From Promethearchaeota archaeon (lineage in GTDB: Archaea; Asgardarchaeota; Lokiarchaeia; Helarchaeales; RDOG01): a stretch of DNA of 64,000 bases. Below the pieces are notes generated by a model that was not told where the DNA came from, made no database searches, and saw nothing but the letters and a program-made list of their open reading frames with translations. This document shows, in pieces, positions 27,649-36,742 of the stretch. The position numbers and the translations under genes were made by a program. The stretch spans positions 80,439 through 144,438 of the forward strand of contig RDOG01000010.1 in NCBI GenBank assembly GCA_011365055.1, in the 5' to 3' direction. Each line of letters starts with the position of its first letter. Position 1 is the stretch's first letter.

Positions 27649-29175
27649 ATGATTGTTATTGAAGTATTAAACGAAAAAACCAATGAAATAAGTAAAACAA
27701 ACGTTTTACTAGTAGATGCTCATAGCCATTTAGGTTCGGACGAAGATGGAGTAAAAAACATGAACCCACTGGCTCCTGGAGGAACATTCGACTTTTACGC
27801 ACGTCTAACAACTAAAATGAAAGAAAAAATGGGTGGCGAATATGCTTTTGAGATGGATAAAAATGGTACCAAATTAATTTATAATTTTAGAATTTCTCCA
27901 CTACCCACTATCTTTGAATTATATCGAAAAACTTCTGAACTTAATAAATCTTTTAAGAATACTGATTTATTTACTAAATCTCAAAATAGTTGGATTATTG
28001 ACCAAGGTGTGGTATTTCCTTTTCAAGATACTTTTAGGTTTAATAAACCAGATGCTGCGTACCGTGCTTCAAACATTAACATTTCTAGAAATACAACCAC
28101 ATTCCCCCTCTCCTGTCGACTCATTGGGTATGGTAGATGTGATCCTCAAGAAAAAATTAAAGCTATTAACGAAGTTAAGTTTGCAATAGAGCAATTAGGC
28201 TTACGAGGATTAAAATTACATCCAAGAAGTGAACAATGGCTGGATAATATTAAAGAATCTTATGTAATGGACGTTTTATTGGAATGTGTTAAATATTCAA
28301 TTCCTGTTGTATTTGATACAAGAGGAAAAAAATCAATCTTGGATATAAAAGAATTAATTGAACTAACTAGAAATATATTGATTAAAAAAGATCCAAAATT
28401 AATTCATCACCTGAAAATTCAAATTGCTCATGCTCCTGCAGGAAATATTGGTGATGACGAAGTTTACGAAGCCATCGCAGATCCTAATTCCATTTGTGAT
28501 ATTTCAATGTTACATGGGGGTGCATGTATTAAATTTTACCTTGGTTTTAAAAAATGGTACGATGAAACACATAAGAATGGAAAACGCTGGAGTGAACATA
28601 TTGCATTTGGTTCTGATTATCCCTATTTTTTTGAAAAACACGGTTCAGATAATATTTTTGCTCTGATGTCCGAGCAATTTTTTGAAAATGGAGGTAATAT
28701 TGAAGATTTCCAAAATATTATGGGATTAAATATATTAAAATGGATGCCTGAATATGCCTTTCCTCCTAAACAAGAAACATCAACGAAAAGTATGGGTATA
28801 TATCTCTATACCAATAATAATGAGAACATAAATGAGATTGAAGGAGAAATTCTTGCAGCTTTATCTGAATTTCAAGTTATTAATATTAATAAAATTCTTT
28901 TTATGTGGGATAAAAAATGGGGTCATTTAAATAATGAATTTTTATTGGAAGTAAGTCCCCTGAATAATCCAACAGAAAAGATATTGATGGCTTCAATAAA
29001 TATAACTAATGGTATAAAATATCTAAAGATATTTCAAAAAGACGATATTTTCAGACCATTTGGTGGTTATAAATTGTATAACGCAAATGATAAATTGTTT
29101 CTATTAAAAAATCAAGTATTTGATTCCACTAATAATCCTGCTCAAGCTTTTAACGTGTTAAAAGAAGCCTTTTAA
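27649..29175 (+). CDS. Amidohydrolase-superfamily metal hydrolase with extra C-terminal domain
   Basis: 508 aa from ATG 27649 (AAGGTTAC upstream); an earlier in-frame ATG lies inside the ligase gene. The TIM-barrel metal motifs are DAHSHLG (N-terminal), GLKLHPRS, QIAHAPAG and FGSDYPYFF, typical of amidohydrolase family 2. Residues after ~375 form an extra ~130-residue domain (YLYTNNNENINEIEGEI...) that I cannot place. Pairing with a ligase suggests hydrolysis of a related amide, or making and breaking one conjugate. That pairing is inference from operon structure. Confidence 0.75.
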   Translation: MIVIEVLNEKTNEISKTNVLLVDAHSHLGSDEDGVKNMNPLAPGGTFDFYARLTTKMKEKMGGEYAFEMDKNGTKLIYNFRISPLPTIFELYRKTSELNKSFKNTDLFTKSQNSWIIDQGVVFPFQDTFRFNKPDAAYRASNINISRNTTTFPLSCRLIGYGRCDPQEKIKAINEVKFAIEQLGLRGLKLHPRSEQWLDNIKESYVMDVLLECVKYSIPVVFDTRGKKSILDIKELIELTRNILIKKDPKLIHHLKIQIAHAPAGNIGDDEVYEAIADPNSICDISMLHGGACIKFYLGFKKWYDETHKNGKRWSEHIAFGSDYPYFFEKHGSDNIFALMSEQFFENGGNIEDFQNIMGLNILKWMPEYAFPPKQETSTKSMGIYLYTNNNENINEIEGEILAALSEFQVININKILFMWDKKWGHLNNEFLLEVSPLNNPTEKILMASINITNGIKYLKIFQKDDIFRPFGGYKLYNANDKLFLLKNQVFDSTNNPAQAFNVLKEAF

Positions 29176-29204
29176 AAAATATGATTAGATTTTTTGAGTA
29201 AAAA

Positions 29205-29912
29205 TCAAAACAGGAAAAAACCACTGAAATCAATATTAAAAAAGAATTGTGTAGTTCCAAGAAAGATAAATTTAAATGCAAAATAAAAAAACAAACTACT
29301 ACAAACGATTAATAAGATTCGATATATTTTATCGTTAATTAATTTTTTTCCGTAATGAACCGAAAAGGAAATGATATCGTACCATAGAAAATCGCTTGAT
29401 ACATGTCCGAGAAAATATATGAGTGCTCCCAATACACCAAAAAGGAATACATTCAAACTTATTATATTACTTAATCCCGCTGTGCCCCACCAAATCAAGA
29501 AAAAAGGATTCGAAACACTCAAAATGATCCCTTGAATTATGGGGTGCTTTAATTTTGTTGTATCAAATTCAGATACCTCAAGTTGTTTTTCTAACGAATA
29601 TTCATTAATATTTTTAATATTTACATAACCTAGGTAAAATAATATTACTCCTCCTATTGTACAAAAAATGAAATATACTGTTGGGATTGATAATACTGTT
29701 GCTAAGTTATAAAATATTGCAATGATGACAATTATTTCTAATATTGAATGACCTAAAATAAATAAAAATCCTGTAAATTTTCCATATTTTGGAGTTGTTT
29801 CTATAACTGCTACTAAAACAGGTCCTGGGGATAATGCACCACTAAAACCAAAGATAAAAGCAGCGATAAATATTTGAAATAACATCTTGAATAAACAAAT
29901 AAATAAAAACAT
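29205..29912 (-). CDS. LysE/RhtB-type exporter
   Basis: 235 aa with about six membrane segments. The family signature FGFSGALSPGPVLVAVIETT lies in the first helix region, followed by GFLFILGHSILEI. LysE/RhtB proteins export amino acids and similar small molecules. The start could be ATG 29912 or ATG 29885; neither has a clear ribosome binding site. It converges with the amidohydrolase. Confidence 0.82.
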   Translation of the reverse strand: MFLFICLFKMLFQIFIAAFIFGFSGALSPGPVLVAVIETTPKYGKFTGFLFILGHSILEIIVIIAIFYNLATVLSIPTVYFIFCTIGGVILFYLGYVNIKNINEYSLEKQLEVSEFDTTKLKHPIIQGIILSVSNPFFLIWWGTAGLSNIISLNVFLFGVLGALIYFLGHVSSDFLWYDIISFSVHYGKKLINDKIYRILLIVCSSLFFYFAFKFIFLGTTQFFFNIDFSGFFLF

Positions 29913-29971
29913 AAATAGTTTCTTTTTATTTATTAAAAAGAGAATATCAATTATGATATGGTTGTATTAGA

Positions 29972-31108
29972 TTGGTAGTTGGGATATTAAGATCGACCGA
30001 TAAAAATATTAAAGAAAATCTGACTAAATTATTAGACTTGCTTAATTATTACCCAAAAAAGAAAAAAGCTTTTATTAAACCAAATATCGTTGACGCTTTA
30101 TCACCTAGGTCTGCAGTAATAGTTGATCCAAAAGTTGTTAAATCTTTATATGAGTGTCTAAAAGAACGTGGTATCAAGGAAATTGTCATAGGAGAGGGTA
30201 CAGGATTTTTTACAAAACCTGAGCATTTTGCTAAAGTCATCAAAGCGACTAAATATGATAAAATAGAAAAAGAATTCGGAATCAAGGTATTAAATTTGGA
30301 ACAAGAAGAAAGAATTAAAGTGCCTTGGAAATATGGTGAATTAAAACTACCTAAAATTATTTTCGATGAAGAATTCGAATATATAAACTTACCGAAGATG
30401 AAAACCCATACTTTAACCACCGTTACATTGGCATTAAAAAACCAAAAAGGATTACTTGACTTAGGATCGAAGAGAAAATTTCATAAAGAAAATCTTCACG
30501 ATATGATCCTTGAGCTAGGAAAGTTAGTAAAACCCGATCTGGTAATTTTAGACGCTATAACAGCATTAGAGGGTTCTGGTCCAACTGAAAATCCTCAAAC
30601 ACTTGTAAAAAAAATGAATCTTATACTAGGTGCAGTGGGTGAAAATGCTAATTTTGAGATGGATAATGTTGCTGCAAAAATAATGGGTTTTAATCCTCAA
30701 AAAATAAAACATATAGTACCTGTTAACTATCAATTAGTAGGATTACCAATTGATGAAGTCAAATCAGAATTTATAAAACCGAAAAAGATGGTTGAATACG
30801 GTAATTTAATCCATCATATGAATGAGAAAACTTGCACGCTTTGCCAAATTGCTTTAAGCCAAACTTTAAGAAAAATAAATTTCAAAGAAGAACTTAGATT
30901 AAAATTTGAAAAAATTCGAGATAAATATCCTCGAATAGATGTTATTCAAGGCGGGGGCTGGGAATCATTACCTGAAGGATGCGTTAAAGAATTTTGTTTA
31001 GGTAATTGTACTAAAGAATTTGCTGATCGATACGGTTTAATTTTTTGTAAAGGTTGTCCCCCTCATTATAATGAAATAATTAATTTTATGCTTGAAGAGG
31101 AAAACTGA
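29972..31108 (+). CDS. DUF362 protein
   Basis: 378 aa. It matches DUF362: IKPNIVDALSPRSAVIVDP, GEGTGFF, LPKMKTHTLTTVTLALKNQKG and DAITALEGSGPT. The C-terminal ~100 residues hold a set of Cys (CTLCQ, CVKEFC, CTKEF, CKGCPP) that could bind an Fe-S cluster or metal. The biochemical role of the family is poorly defined. TTG start at 29972. The stop is one base before the proposed start of the next gene. Confidence 0.82.
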   Translation: MVVGILRSTDKNIKENLTKLLDLLNYYPKKKKAFIKPNIVDALSPRSAVIVDPKVVKSLYECLKERGIKEIVIGEGTGFFTKPEHFAKVIKATKYDKIEKEFGIKVLNLEQEERIKVPWKYGELKLPKIIFDEEFEYINLPKMKTHTLTTVTLALKNQKGLLDLGSKRKFHKENLHDMILELGKLVKPDLVILDAITALEGSGPTENPQTLVKKMNLILGAVGENANFEMDNVAAKIMGFNPQKIKHIVPVNYQLVGLPIDEVKSEFIKPKKMVEYGNLIHHMNEKTCTLCQIALSQTLRKINFKEELRLKFEKIRDKYPRIDVIQGGGWESLPEGCVKEFCLGNCTKEFADRYGLIFCKGCPPHYNEIINFMLEEEN

Positions 31109-31109
31109 G

Positions 31110-31985
31110 TTGCTTCATCGATTATATATTATTATGGAAAATGGTACTGCCGTATTTGAGAAAATTTGGTTTCAGATTAAAAATACTGAAACTCAACTTC
31201 TTTCAGGTTTTCTAACTGCATTAACATCATTTGCAATCGAATCTTTAGGTAGTGGAGGATTGCAATCATTACAATTAGCTAATAACGAACGTCTTGCATT
31301 TTACACTCACGAACATAATTTTTTAACAGTGATAATTGCAGATGATCGAGATAATCAAGCGTTATTAAATAAAATAATGGTGGAAATTGCAAATTCTTTT
31401 TATTTTAAATATAAAGAATACTTCAATAAAGCAAATTTATTAAGTAAAACAAAAGATTTTGAAAATGTAGTTGAAAATATAATAAAAAATAAGGTTTCAA
31501 ACCGAAATATAAAGAAATTAATTTACGGAACTATTTTAAGTTTTATCATTTTGGCATCTACCTTTGTCTTAACTCTTTTTGGAATTCTAAATTGGAGTGA
31601 TTACTTTCAACTTGCTGAAACATTAGATCTTTATTCATTAGGTGAACATTTTGCTGTTCTATCAATGTATATCACAACTTTATTTTTTATTCCTTCAATA
31701 ATAACAGGATATATTTCAGGAAATAGAAAATGGGGTGTAATATCAGCATCCTCTCTTATGATCATTTCTTTTATTCTCATTTTATTATTGCCATATTTAA
31801 GACCTTTTTATTTAACTGTTAGACATTTCGATATTACTCCTTGGATAATTTCATTTTCACCGTTAATTTTCGGTATCACAGTAATAATGGGATATATTGG
31901 TGCATGGATAAAGGAACGTACAAAACTATATCAATTAGATCCAGACCGAATTATAATAAATCAAAGAAAAAGAGATAAAAAATAA
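31110..31985 (+). CDS. Longin/roadblock-like domain fused to four membrane helices
   Basis: 291 aa from TTG 31110, after GAGG near the end of DUF362. Residues 1-105 have a longin-like pattern: LLHRLYIIMENGTAVFEK, then LLSGFLTALTSFAIES, LQSLQLANNERLAFYTHE, FLTVIIADD, and a final helix IMVEIANSFYFKYKEYF. After a short linker come four hydrophobic helices (about 142-165, 183-203, 213-233 and 246-268) and a basic tail. Eukaryotic longin domains sit at the N-terminus of R-SNAREs and in trafficking GEFs and adaptors; a longin plus several helices recalls Sec22-like proteins. No SNARE motif is present. The domain call is by eye. TAATG overlap with the next gene. Confidence 0.65.
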   Translation: MLHRLYIIMENGTAVFEKIWFQIKNTETQLLSGFLTALTSFAIESLGSGGLQSLQLANNERLAFYTHEHNFLTVIIADDRDNQALLNKIMVEIANSFYFKYKEYFNKANLLSKTKDFENVVENIIKNKVSNRNIKKLIYGTILSFIILASTFVLTLFGILNWSDYFQLAETLDLYSLGEHFAVLSMYITTLFFIPSIITGYISGNRKWGVISASSLMIISFILILLLPYLRPFYLTVRHFDITPWIISFSPLIFGITVIMGYIGAWIKERTKLYQLDPDRIIINQRKRDKK

Positions 31986-32497
31986 TGAATAAAGAAGAAT
32001 TTTTAGAAAATTTAAAGAAAAAAGATCAAATTCGCATACTATTTATCTGTTCAGGAAATATTATGAGAAGTGCTTATGCAGAAATGATTTTTGAAAAAAT
32101 GTTGTTTGATAAATTTGGAAAAACCAAAATAATTTCAGAATCTGGAGCTGTAGAATACGTTAATGATTCAATTGCCTATCAAACCAAGAAAATATTAATG
32201 GAACAAGGTGTTTCTAAGAATCGAATAAATCAATTTCATCCAAGACATATCAATTATTATCCTGAAGCATTTCAAAATGCTGACTTAATTTTGGTTATGA
32301 CTCGGAACCACCTTTACGAGCTACAAGATGAAATATATAAGGATAAAACATTCTTGCTTACAGATTTTGCTTTTGGAGAACAAATAGACATCGCTGATCC
32401 TTTTTTTGATGGTAATATTAACCAAAGTTTCGCCGAAGTAAAGGAAGGGCTTGAGGAAATCATTCGAATATTTAAAAAAAGAGGAATTTTGTCGTAA
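31985..32497 (+). CDS. Low-molecular-weight protein tyrosine phosphatase-like protein
   Basis: 170 aa. The P-loop CSGNIMRS has C22 and R28 in the CX5R spacing of LMW phosphatases and arsenate reductases. DLILVMTRNHLYEL and the general-acid loop DIADPFFDG (Asp-Pro) complete the active site. It is translationally coupled to the longin-TM gene (TAATG), so it may act on a shared membrane pathway. Phosphatase versus arsenate reductase cannot be decided, although no extra resolving Cys is seen. Confidence 0.82.
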   Translation: MNKEEFLENLKKKDQIRILFICSGNIMRSAYAEMIFEKMLFDKFGKTKIISESGAVEYVNDSIAYQTKKILMEQGVSKNRINQFHPRHINYYPEAFQNADLILVMTRNHLYELQDEIYKDKTFLLTDFAFGEQIDIADPFFDGNINQSFAEVKEGLEEIIRIFKKRGILS

Positions 32498-32561
32498 ACG
32501 CATTATTTTTAAGGTATTTTAACTTTAATTATTTTCAAAGAATAAATAGAGGAATGATATA

Positions 32562-32789
32562 TTGGTTAAAACACTTGAAAAATGTATTAAATTTGAAGAT
32601 GTTATTAAAAAATTCAAATTTCCTTTGACCGGAAGTCAAGAATTTGAATTTCAAGAATGGAAAAAATTAGCTATAAAAATGATTGAGCAATATAATCAAA
32701 ATTCTAACCAATTTATAAATTATTTAGAAAAAAATCCACCAATGTTGAGTGAAGCATTTTCTATTCTTAACTCATGTGAAAAACTTTAA
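32562..32789 (+). CDS. Small hypothetical protein, 75 aa
   Basis: Not recognised. TTG start at 32562 behind GAGG. Charged and mostly helical, with no Cys cluster beyond two isolated Cys. It overlaps the 3' end of the convergent minus-strand gene by four bases. A good ribosome binding site and codon pattern support it as a gene. Confidence 0.5.
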   Translation: MVKTLEKCIKFEDVIKKFKFPLTGSQEFEFQEWKKLAIKMIEQYNQNSNQFINYLEKNPPMLSEAFSILNSCEKL

Positions 32790-33670
32790 AAATGTATGTA
32801 TTCCGAAAAAGATTCAAACACGATGTCTATTGCATCTTTAAAATAATCAAGACAACCATCAAATCTTGGTAATAGACATCCAATATGCTGCTTTTCAAAT
32901 TTTTCCAAGAACTCTTTTAGTAGTCTTTTTGCCTCTTTTGATTCTTTATTAATCAATGCTACTCCGATTAAATTCCAACCAATTCTTTCTGGATCCTCAG
33001 GTGCTAAATTTACTTTACCATATTCAAAAATTAGTTCTTTGTCTGTCACGTCGATAGAATCAAGTTTCGTACCTTTTGTTATCTCCTTGATAAGATGGCT
33101 AATTGCATTGAGAGCACTCGTAATCATTGAAGAATCACCAACTGGAATGGCTTCTAAATTATATGAAAATAAAGCTCGTCCATCAGGGTACATGACAAAT
33201 ATGTTATATATTCTCAATCTTTCTAGGTCGTCTTCAACGGCTTCTTCAATAATAGTCTTAATTTTTCGCTTTTTCTTACAAGATAAATGCTTGATAATCA
33301 TTCCTATTAAATGATTTTTATTTTTATTTGCTGTATCTAACCCTAATCCATTGCAAATATCTCGCAACTCAAATACTTCCCATAAGATATTTGCCATTTC
33401 ATCTAATCCAATGGTTGATTCATATAGCAATTTATCTGCAAGACTTTCTTTTGATTCATCCACTTTATAGGAAAGATTTGAAAGATCCACGAGATAAAAT
33501 AATTTATCTTTTCTAGTAAAACTTGAAAATAATAGGTCATCAAACGTTTCAAATTCTAACTTGGAACTATTTTTTATTGTTGTTTTTTGAATTTGTGTGG
33601 TTTCAATGTATTCAGAATTTTTAATTTCCGTTTTTTTATCAATTTTTTTTGCTTTTTTTCCTTTAGACAC
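32786..33670 (-). CDS. Protein with C-terminal longin/roadblock-like domain
   Basis: 294 aa. The Lys-rich N-terminus is likely disordered (residues 1-45), a helical region follows (45-150), and the C-terminal part shows a longin/roadblock-like strand-helix order: RIYNIFVMYPDGRALFSYNL, MITSALNAISHLIKEI, LIFEYGK, LIGVALINKESKEAKRLLKEFLEKFEK. The phrase YPDGRALFS is typical of the first hairpin in Asgard longin domains. No membrane helix. It is the second such protein within 2.5 kb. The call rests on pattern, not on a search. Confidence 0.55.
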   Translation of the reverse strand: MSKGKKAKKIDKKTEIKNSEYIETTQIQKTTIKNSSKLEFETFDDLLFSSFTRKDKLFYLVDLSNLSYKVDESKESLADKLLYESTIGLDEMANILWEVFELRDICNGLGLDTANKNKNHLIGMIIKHLSCKKKRKIKTIIEEAVEDDLERLRIYNIFVMYPDGRALFSYNLEAIPVGDSSMITSALNAISHLIKEITKGTKLDSIDVTDKELIFEYGKVNLAPEDPERIGWNLIGVALINKESKEAKRLLKEFLEKFEKQHIGCLLPRFDGCLDYFKDAIDIVFESFSEYIHF

Positions 33671-33703
33671 TAATTGAACCTTCTTATTTTCATACTTAAA
33701 ATA

Positions 33704-34966
33704 TTATAATCCCATGCTCTTGTAAATTTCTCGTTGTAATAAAAATTTTAATATTTGAACGGTTCCGGCTGATATTTGTGAAATTTTTGAATCCCTCATG
33801 TACTGTTCAACTGGAAAATCTTTTGTATATCCAATTCCTCCACATATTTGTACTGCATCAAGGACTATTTCCATATTAAAATTAGCTGCTAATATTTTAG
33901 CTGCCGATACTTCTTTAGTAGCGTTTAATCCTGCATCTAACATCCTTGCAGCCCGTAAGATCATCAATCTCATTGCCTCAATTTTAGCATACATATCGCT
34001 AATCTTGAAATTTATGCCTTCAAAATCTCTCAATCGCTTGCCAAATTGTTTTCTAAGATTTGCATATTTTGTTGCCACTTCAAATGCTGATCTAGCAATG
34101 CCAATATATTGAGATGCTGCAAAACAACGCTCCCCGTCCAACCCCGTCATCATAATTTGGACACCTTTATTTTCCATTTCGGGTCCTCCGACCAATTCAT
34201 CAGCATTGGCTTCATAATTTTCAAATTTTAAGTGGGAATTAATACTACCATAACGACCACACAAATCATAATCTCTAATTCGTTTGAAACCTGGCCTCGA
34301 AGTATCTATAATAAAAGCACTAATTCCTTGATGTTTTTTTGGAGCATTAGGATTTGTTAAAGCATATAATAACAGATAATTTGCACGACTACCGTTGGTA
34401 ATAAAACGTTTTTCTCCATTAATAATATATTTATCTCCTTTTTTAATAGCTACAGTATTCATACCTCCTACTGCATCAGAACCTGCCGTAGGCTCAGTTA
34501 TTGCGATTCCACCTAGTTTCTCTCCATTCATAATGGGTGTAAGAAACTTTTTTTGCTGGTTACTTGTTCCATAATGAATTATAGGTGCTGCATATAAATT
34601 TGCAGAAGCACCATATGTTACAACAACTGCTGAATTAATTGCTGCAAGCTCTTCGCCAAAAATTGTACGATATACAAATCCCTTACCTTGCCCTCCTAAT
34701 TCTTTCGGAAAAGCCAATTTTAATAATCCTTTCTTCCCTAATCTCCGATAAGCTTCAAGACATAATTCAAATGCTTTATTAAGATTTCCAGCTTTTTCAA
34801 TTTGAGGTGCTAAAGGTAATATCTCTTCTCTTGCAAATTGTCTTATTTCTTTTCTAAATTTATTTTCTTCATCAGTATAAGAGAATGAAGTTCCTTCAAA
34901 AAATGATTCACCAAATTCCAATTTTAAATCTTCAAACTTCACGATTTCATCCGACAATTCAACCAC
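33704..34966 (-). CDS. Acyl-CoA dehydrogenase
   Basis: 420 aa, FAD enzyme that desaturates acyl-CoA thioesters. FAD/substrate motifs: AITEPTAGSDA, YIINGEKRFITNGSRA, LRKQFGKRL, QICGGIGYTKDFPVEQYMRDSKI. The C-terminal loop that is usually YEGT, where many family members have the catalytic Glu, reads SAGTVQ here. The base may come from another position, as in isovaleryl-CoA type enzymes, or activity may be altered. GTG start 34966. No ETF gene is adjacent. Confidence 0.85.
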   Translation of the reverse strand: MVELSDEIVKFEDLKLEFGESFFEGTSFSYTDEENKFRKEIRQFAREEILPLAPQIEKAGNLNKAFELCLEAYRRLGKKGLLKLAFPKELGGQGKGFVYRTIFGEELAAINSAVVVTYGASANLYAAPIIHYGTSNQQKKFLTPIMNGEKLGGIAITEPTAGSDAVGGMNTVAIKKGDKYIINGEKRFITNGSRANYLLLYALTNPNAPKKHQGISAFIIDTSRPGFKRIRDYDLCGRYGSINSHLKFENYEANADELVGGPEMENKGVQIMMTGLDGERCFAASQYIGIARSAFEVATKYANLRKQFGKRLRDFEGINFKISDMYAKIEAMRLMILRAARMLDAGLNATKEVSAAKILAANFNMEIVLDAVQICGGIGYTKDFPVEQYMRDSKISQISAGTVQILKFLLQREIYKSMGL

Positions 34967-35157
34967 ACTTTAAAAAATTGATTTTTTAATTCTTACTATT
35001 CATTTTATTTAAATAATTGTTTCGTAAAAAAAATAAAAAATAGAGTAATTCAATTTATTTAATTGAAATTGAATCGATTAAAAATATGAAGGACAAGTAA
35101 AAAAGAAAAAAATAAGAATAAAAAGGAAAATTTTTTAAATTTTTTTCATTAGATCAT

Positions 35158-35691
35158 TTAATATTTTCTTCTTCCGCCGCCGCCGCCGCCGCCTCGTCTA
35201 TCTCGAGGATTTCTTCTTCTATAACCTCCACCATAATCTCTATCTCCGCCGCCGGATGGACCTCTATATCCGCCTCCGCCGCCTCCTCTTTGAAAACTTC
35301 TTCGTGGAGCTTGATATACTTTTTCAGAAAGATTATTTTCTGTATTTATTTCGGAAATTTCTTCTTCTGAATCTTCTAATTCACCATATTTACCTAAATT
35401 TAAACGAAGCGACCCCCTAAAAATTGATGTATAACTGTTTTTAATCATATAAGATTTTCCAATTTCAACACGATCAATTGTATCATCCCAGAGAGTTAAT
35501 AAGATTGAGCCGGTTTCATCTCCTACTAGTGCTTCTGTTACTTTATGATTAGCACCATCATTTTTTGATGCAACTTCTCTAATTTCGTTTAAACTTTCAC
35601 ATTTTACTTTTAAATTCATTCTCCGCATCCTAGGACCTAAATCCGATACGACTGAGAATTCTAATGGTTTATCTAATTGTTCTTCATCCAT
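35158..35691 (-). CDS. OB-fold ssDNA-binding protein with RGG tail
   Basis: 177 aa. Residues 20-110 have the OB-fold pattern of archaeal SSB/SOSS-B proteins: VSDLGPRMRRMNLKVKC, VTEALVGDETGSILLTLWDD, GKSYMIKNSYTSIFRGSLRLNLG. An acidic linker (EDSEEEISE) leads to a C-terminal ~50 residues of Gly and Arg (RGGGGGGYRG, GGGRRKY), an RGG-like low-complexity tail. It probably binds single-stranded DNA or RNA and may phase-separate or interact through the tail. Bacterial SSB has an acidic tip instead. The GC-rich codons of the tail stand out from the local AT bias. Confidence 0.8.
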   Translation of the reverse strand: MDEEQLDKPLEFSVVSDLGPRMRRMNLKVKCESLNEIREVASKNDGANHKVTEALVGDETGSILLTLWDDTIDRVEIGKSYMIKNSYTSIFRGSLRLNLGKYGELEDSEEEISEINTENNLSEKVYQAPRRSFQRGGGGGGYRGPSGGGDRDYGGGYRRRNPRDRRGGGGGGGRRKY

Positions 35692-36133
35692 TTTTACTAC
35701 ATCTCATGTAAAATATATATTTTTTAAATTTTGTTTAGCTCTTTTTTCATTTTTATGTGATTACTCACTCTCTTAGACTAAAATTCAAAAATAAATTAAA
35801 TATTCTATATTTATCTCATTGAAATTTTGATCTAATTGATATTTACATCAAATTTTTATTTTTAAATTTTACTTAAAAATAAAGTATTCCAAAGTTGCTT
35901 TACAACGATTAGAAGTATAATATAACAAAATTATGGAATTTATAAACTATATTTTTGGTTTTTCTTTCTGAAAATTGCTAGTAGTACTTTAATATCTTTT
36001 TTTATACACAGTTTTTAATTTTATTTTCAAATTTTTATTTTAATTGAGTTTTCTATCTTTAAATACATATATTTTTTAAATTTTCAATAATATAATTTAT
36101 CATTCAAAAAAATCAAAAGTGGAGTGTGAAGAT
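35692..36133. other. AT-rich divergent intergenic region
   Basis: It lies between the SSB gene (minus) and a flavoprotein gene (plus). Very AT-rich with T runs; no coding frame, RNA gene or clear repeat found. It presumably holds two promoters; GGAG at 36120-36123 is the ribosome binding site for the TTG start at 36134. Confidence 0.5.
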
Positions 36134-36709
36134 TTGAAAGTTTTAGCTCTTAATTCGAGCCCTCGGCCTAATGGAAATACATCTCAACTAATTGAAATTG
36201 TATTCAATGCCATTAAAGAAGATTTACAAACAGTTGAAACTGAATCAATTCAATTAAATGATAAAATAATAAATTCTTGTAAAGGTTGTTTTATATGTAG
36301 TAAGCAGAAAGATGGAAAATGCATTCAAAATGACGATCTCAATCCAATCATTGAAAAAATGAGAAATGCAGATTGCATATTATTCGGCTCTCCTGTTTAT
36401 TGGGGTGCGATTACTGGAAAAATGAAATGCTTGCTTGAAAGAACTGGAATGGTTGCCATGTTCAATAAACATTTTTTAAAACGAAAAATCGGAGCTCCAA
36501 TTATTGCAGTCAGGAGACAAGGAGCACTTCCATCATTTTCAACAATAACATATTTTATCCATGGAATGCAAATGCTAATGACTGGTGCAAGTTATTGGAA
36601 TTTGGGGATCGGATTAGCACCTGGTGATGTGCAAAAAGATTCAGAGGGGATGGAAAATATGAAAAATCTTGGAAAAAACATTGCTTGGCTCTTAGAAAAA
36701 ATAAAATAA
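36134..36709 (+). CDS. NADPH-dependent FMN reductase / iron-sulfur flavoprotein-like
   Basis: 191 aa from TTG 36134 (GGAGTG seven bases upstream); a GTG at 36119 has no site. A flavodoxin-like fold with FMN phosphate loop NSSPRPNGNTSQ, a Cys loop CKGCFICSKQKDGKC, and GSPVYWGAITGKMKC contacting the flavin. The Cys spacing is of the type seen in Isf-like flavoproteins that carry a [4Fe-4S] cluster. It probably transfers electrons in detoxification or quinone reduction. The nitroreductase gene follows 33 bases later. Confidence 0.82.
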   Translation: MKVLALNSSPRPNGNTSQLIEIVFNAIKEDLQTVETESIQLNDKIINSCKGCFICSKQKDGKCIQNDDLNPIIEKMRNADCILFGSPVYWGAITGKMKCLLERTGMVAMFNKHFLKRKIGAPIIAVRRQGALPSFSTITYFIHGMQMLMTGASYWNLGIGLAPGDVQKDSEGMENMKNLGKNIAWLLEKIK

Positions 36710-36742
36710 AATTTTAAATCTTACTCTTTTTCTTTATAATTT

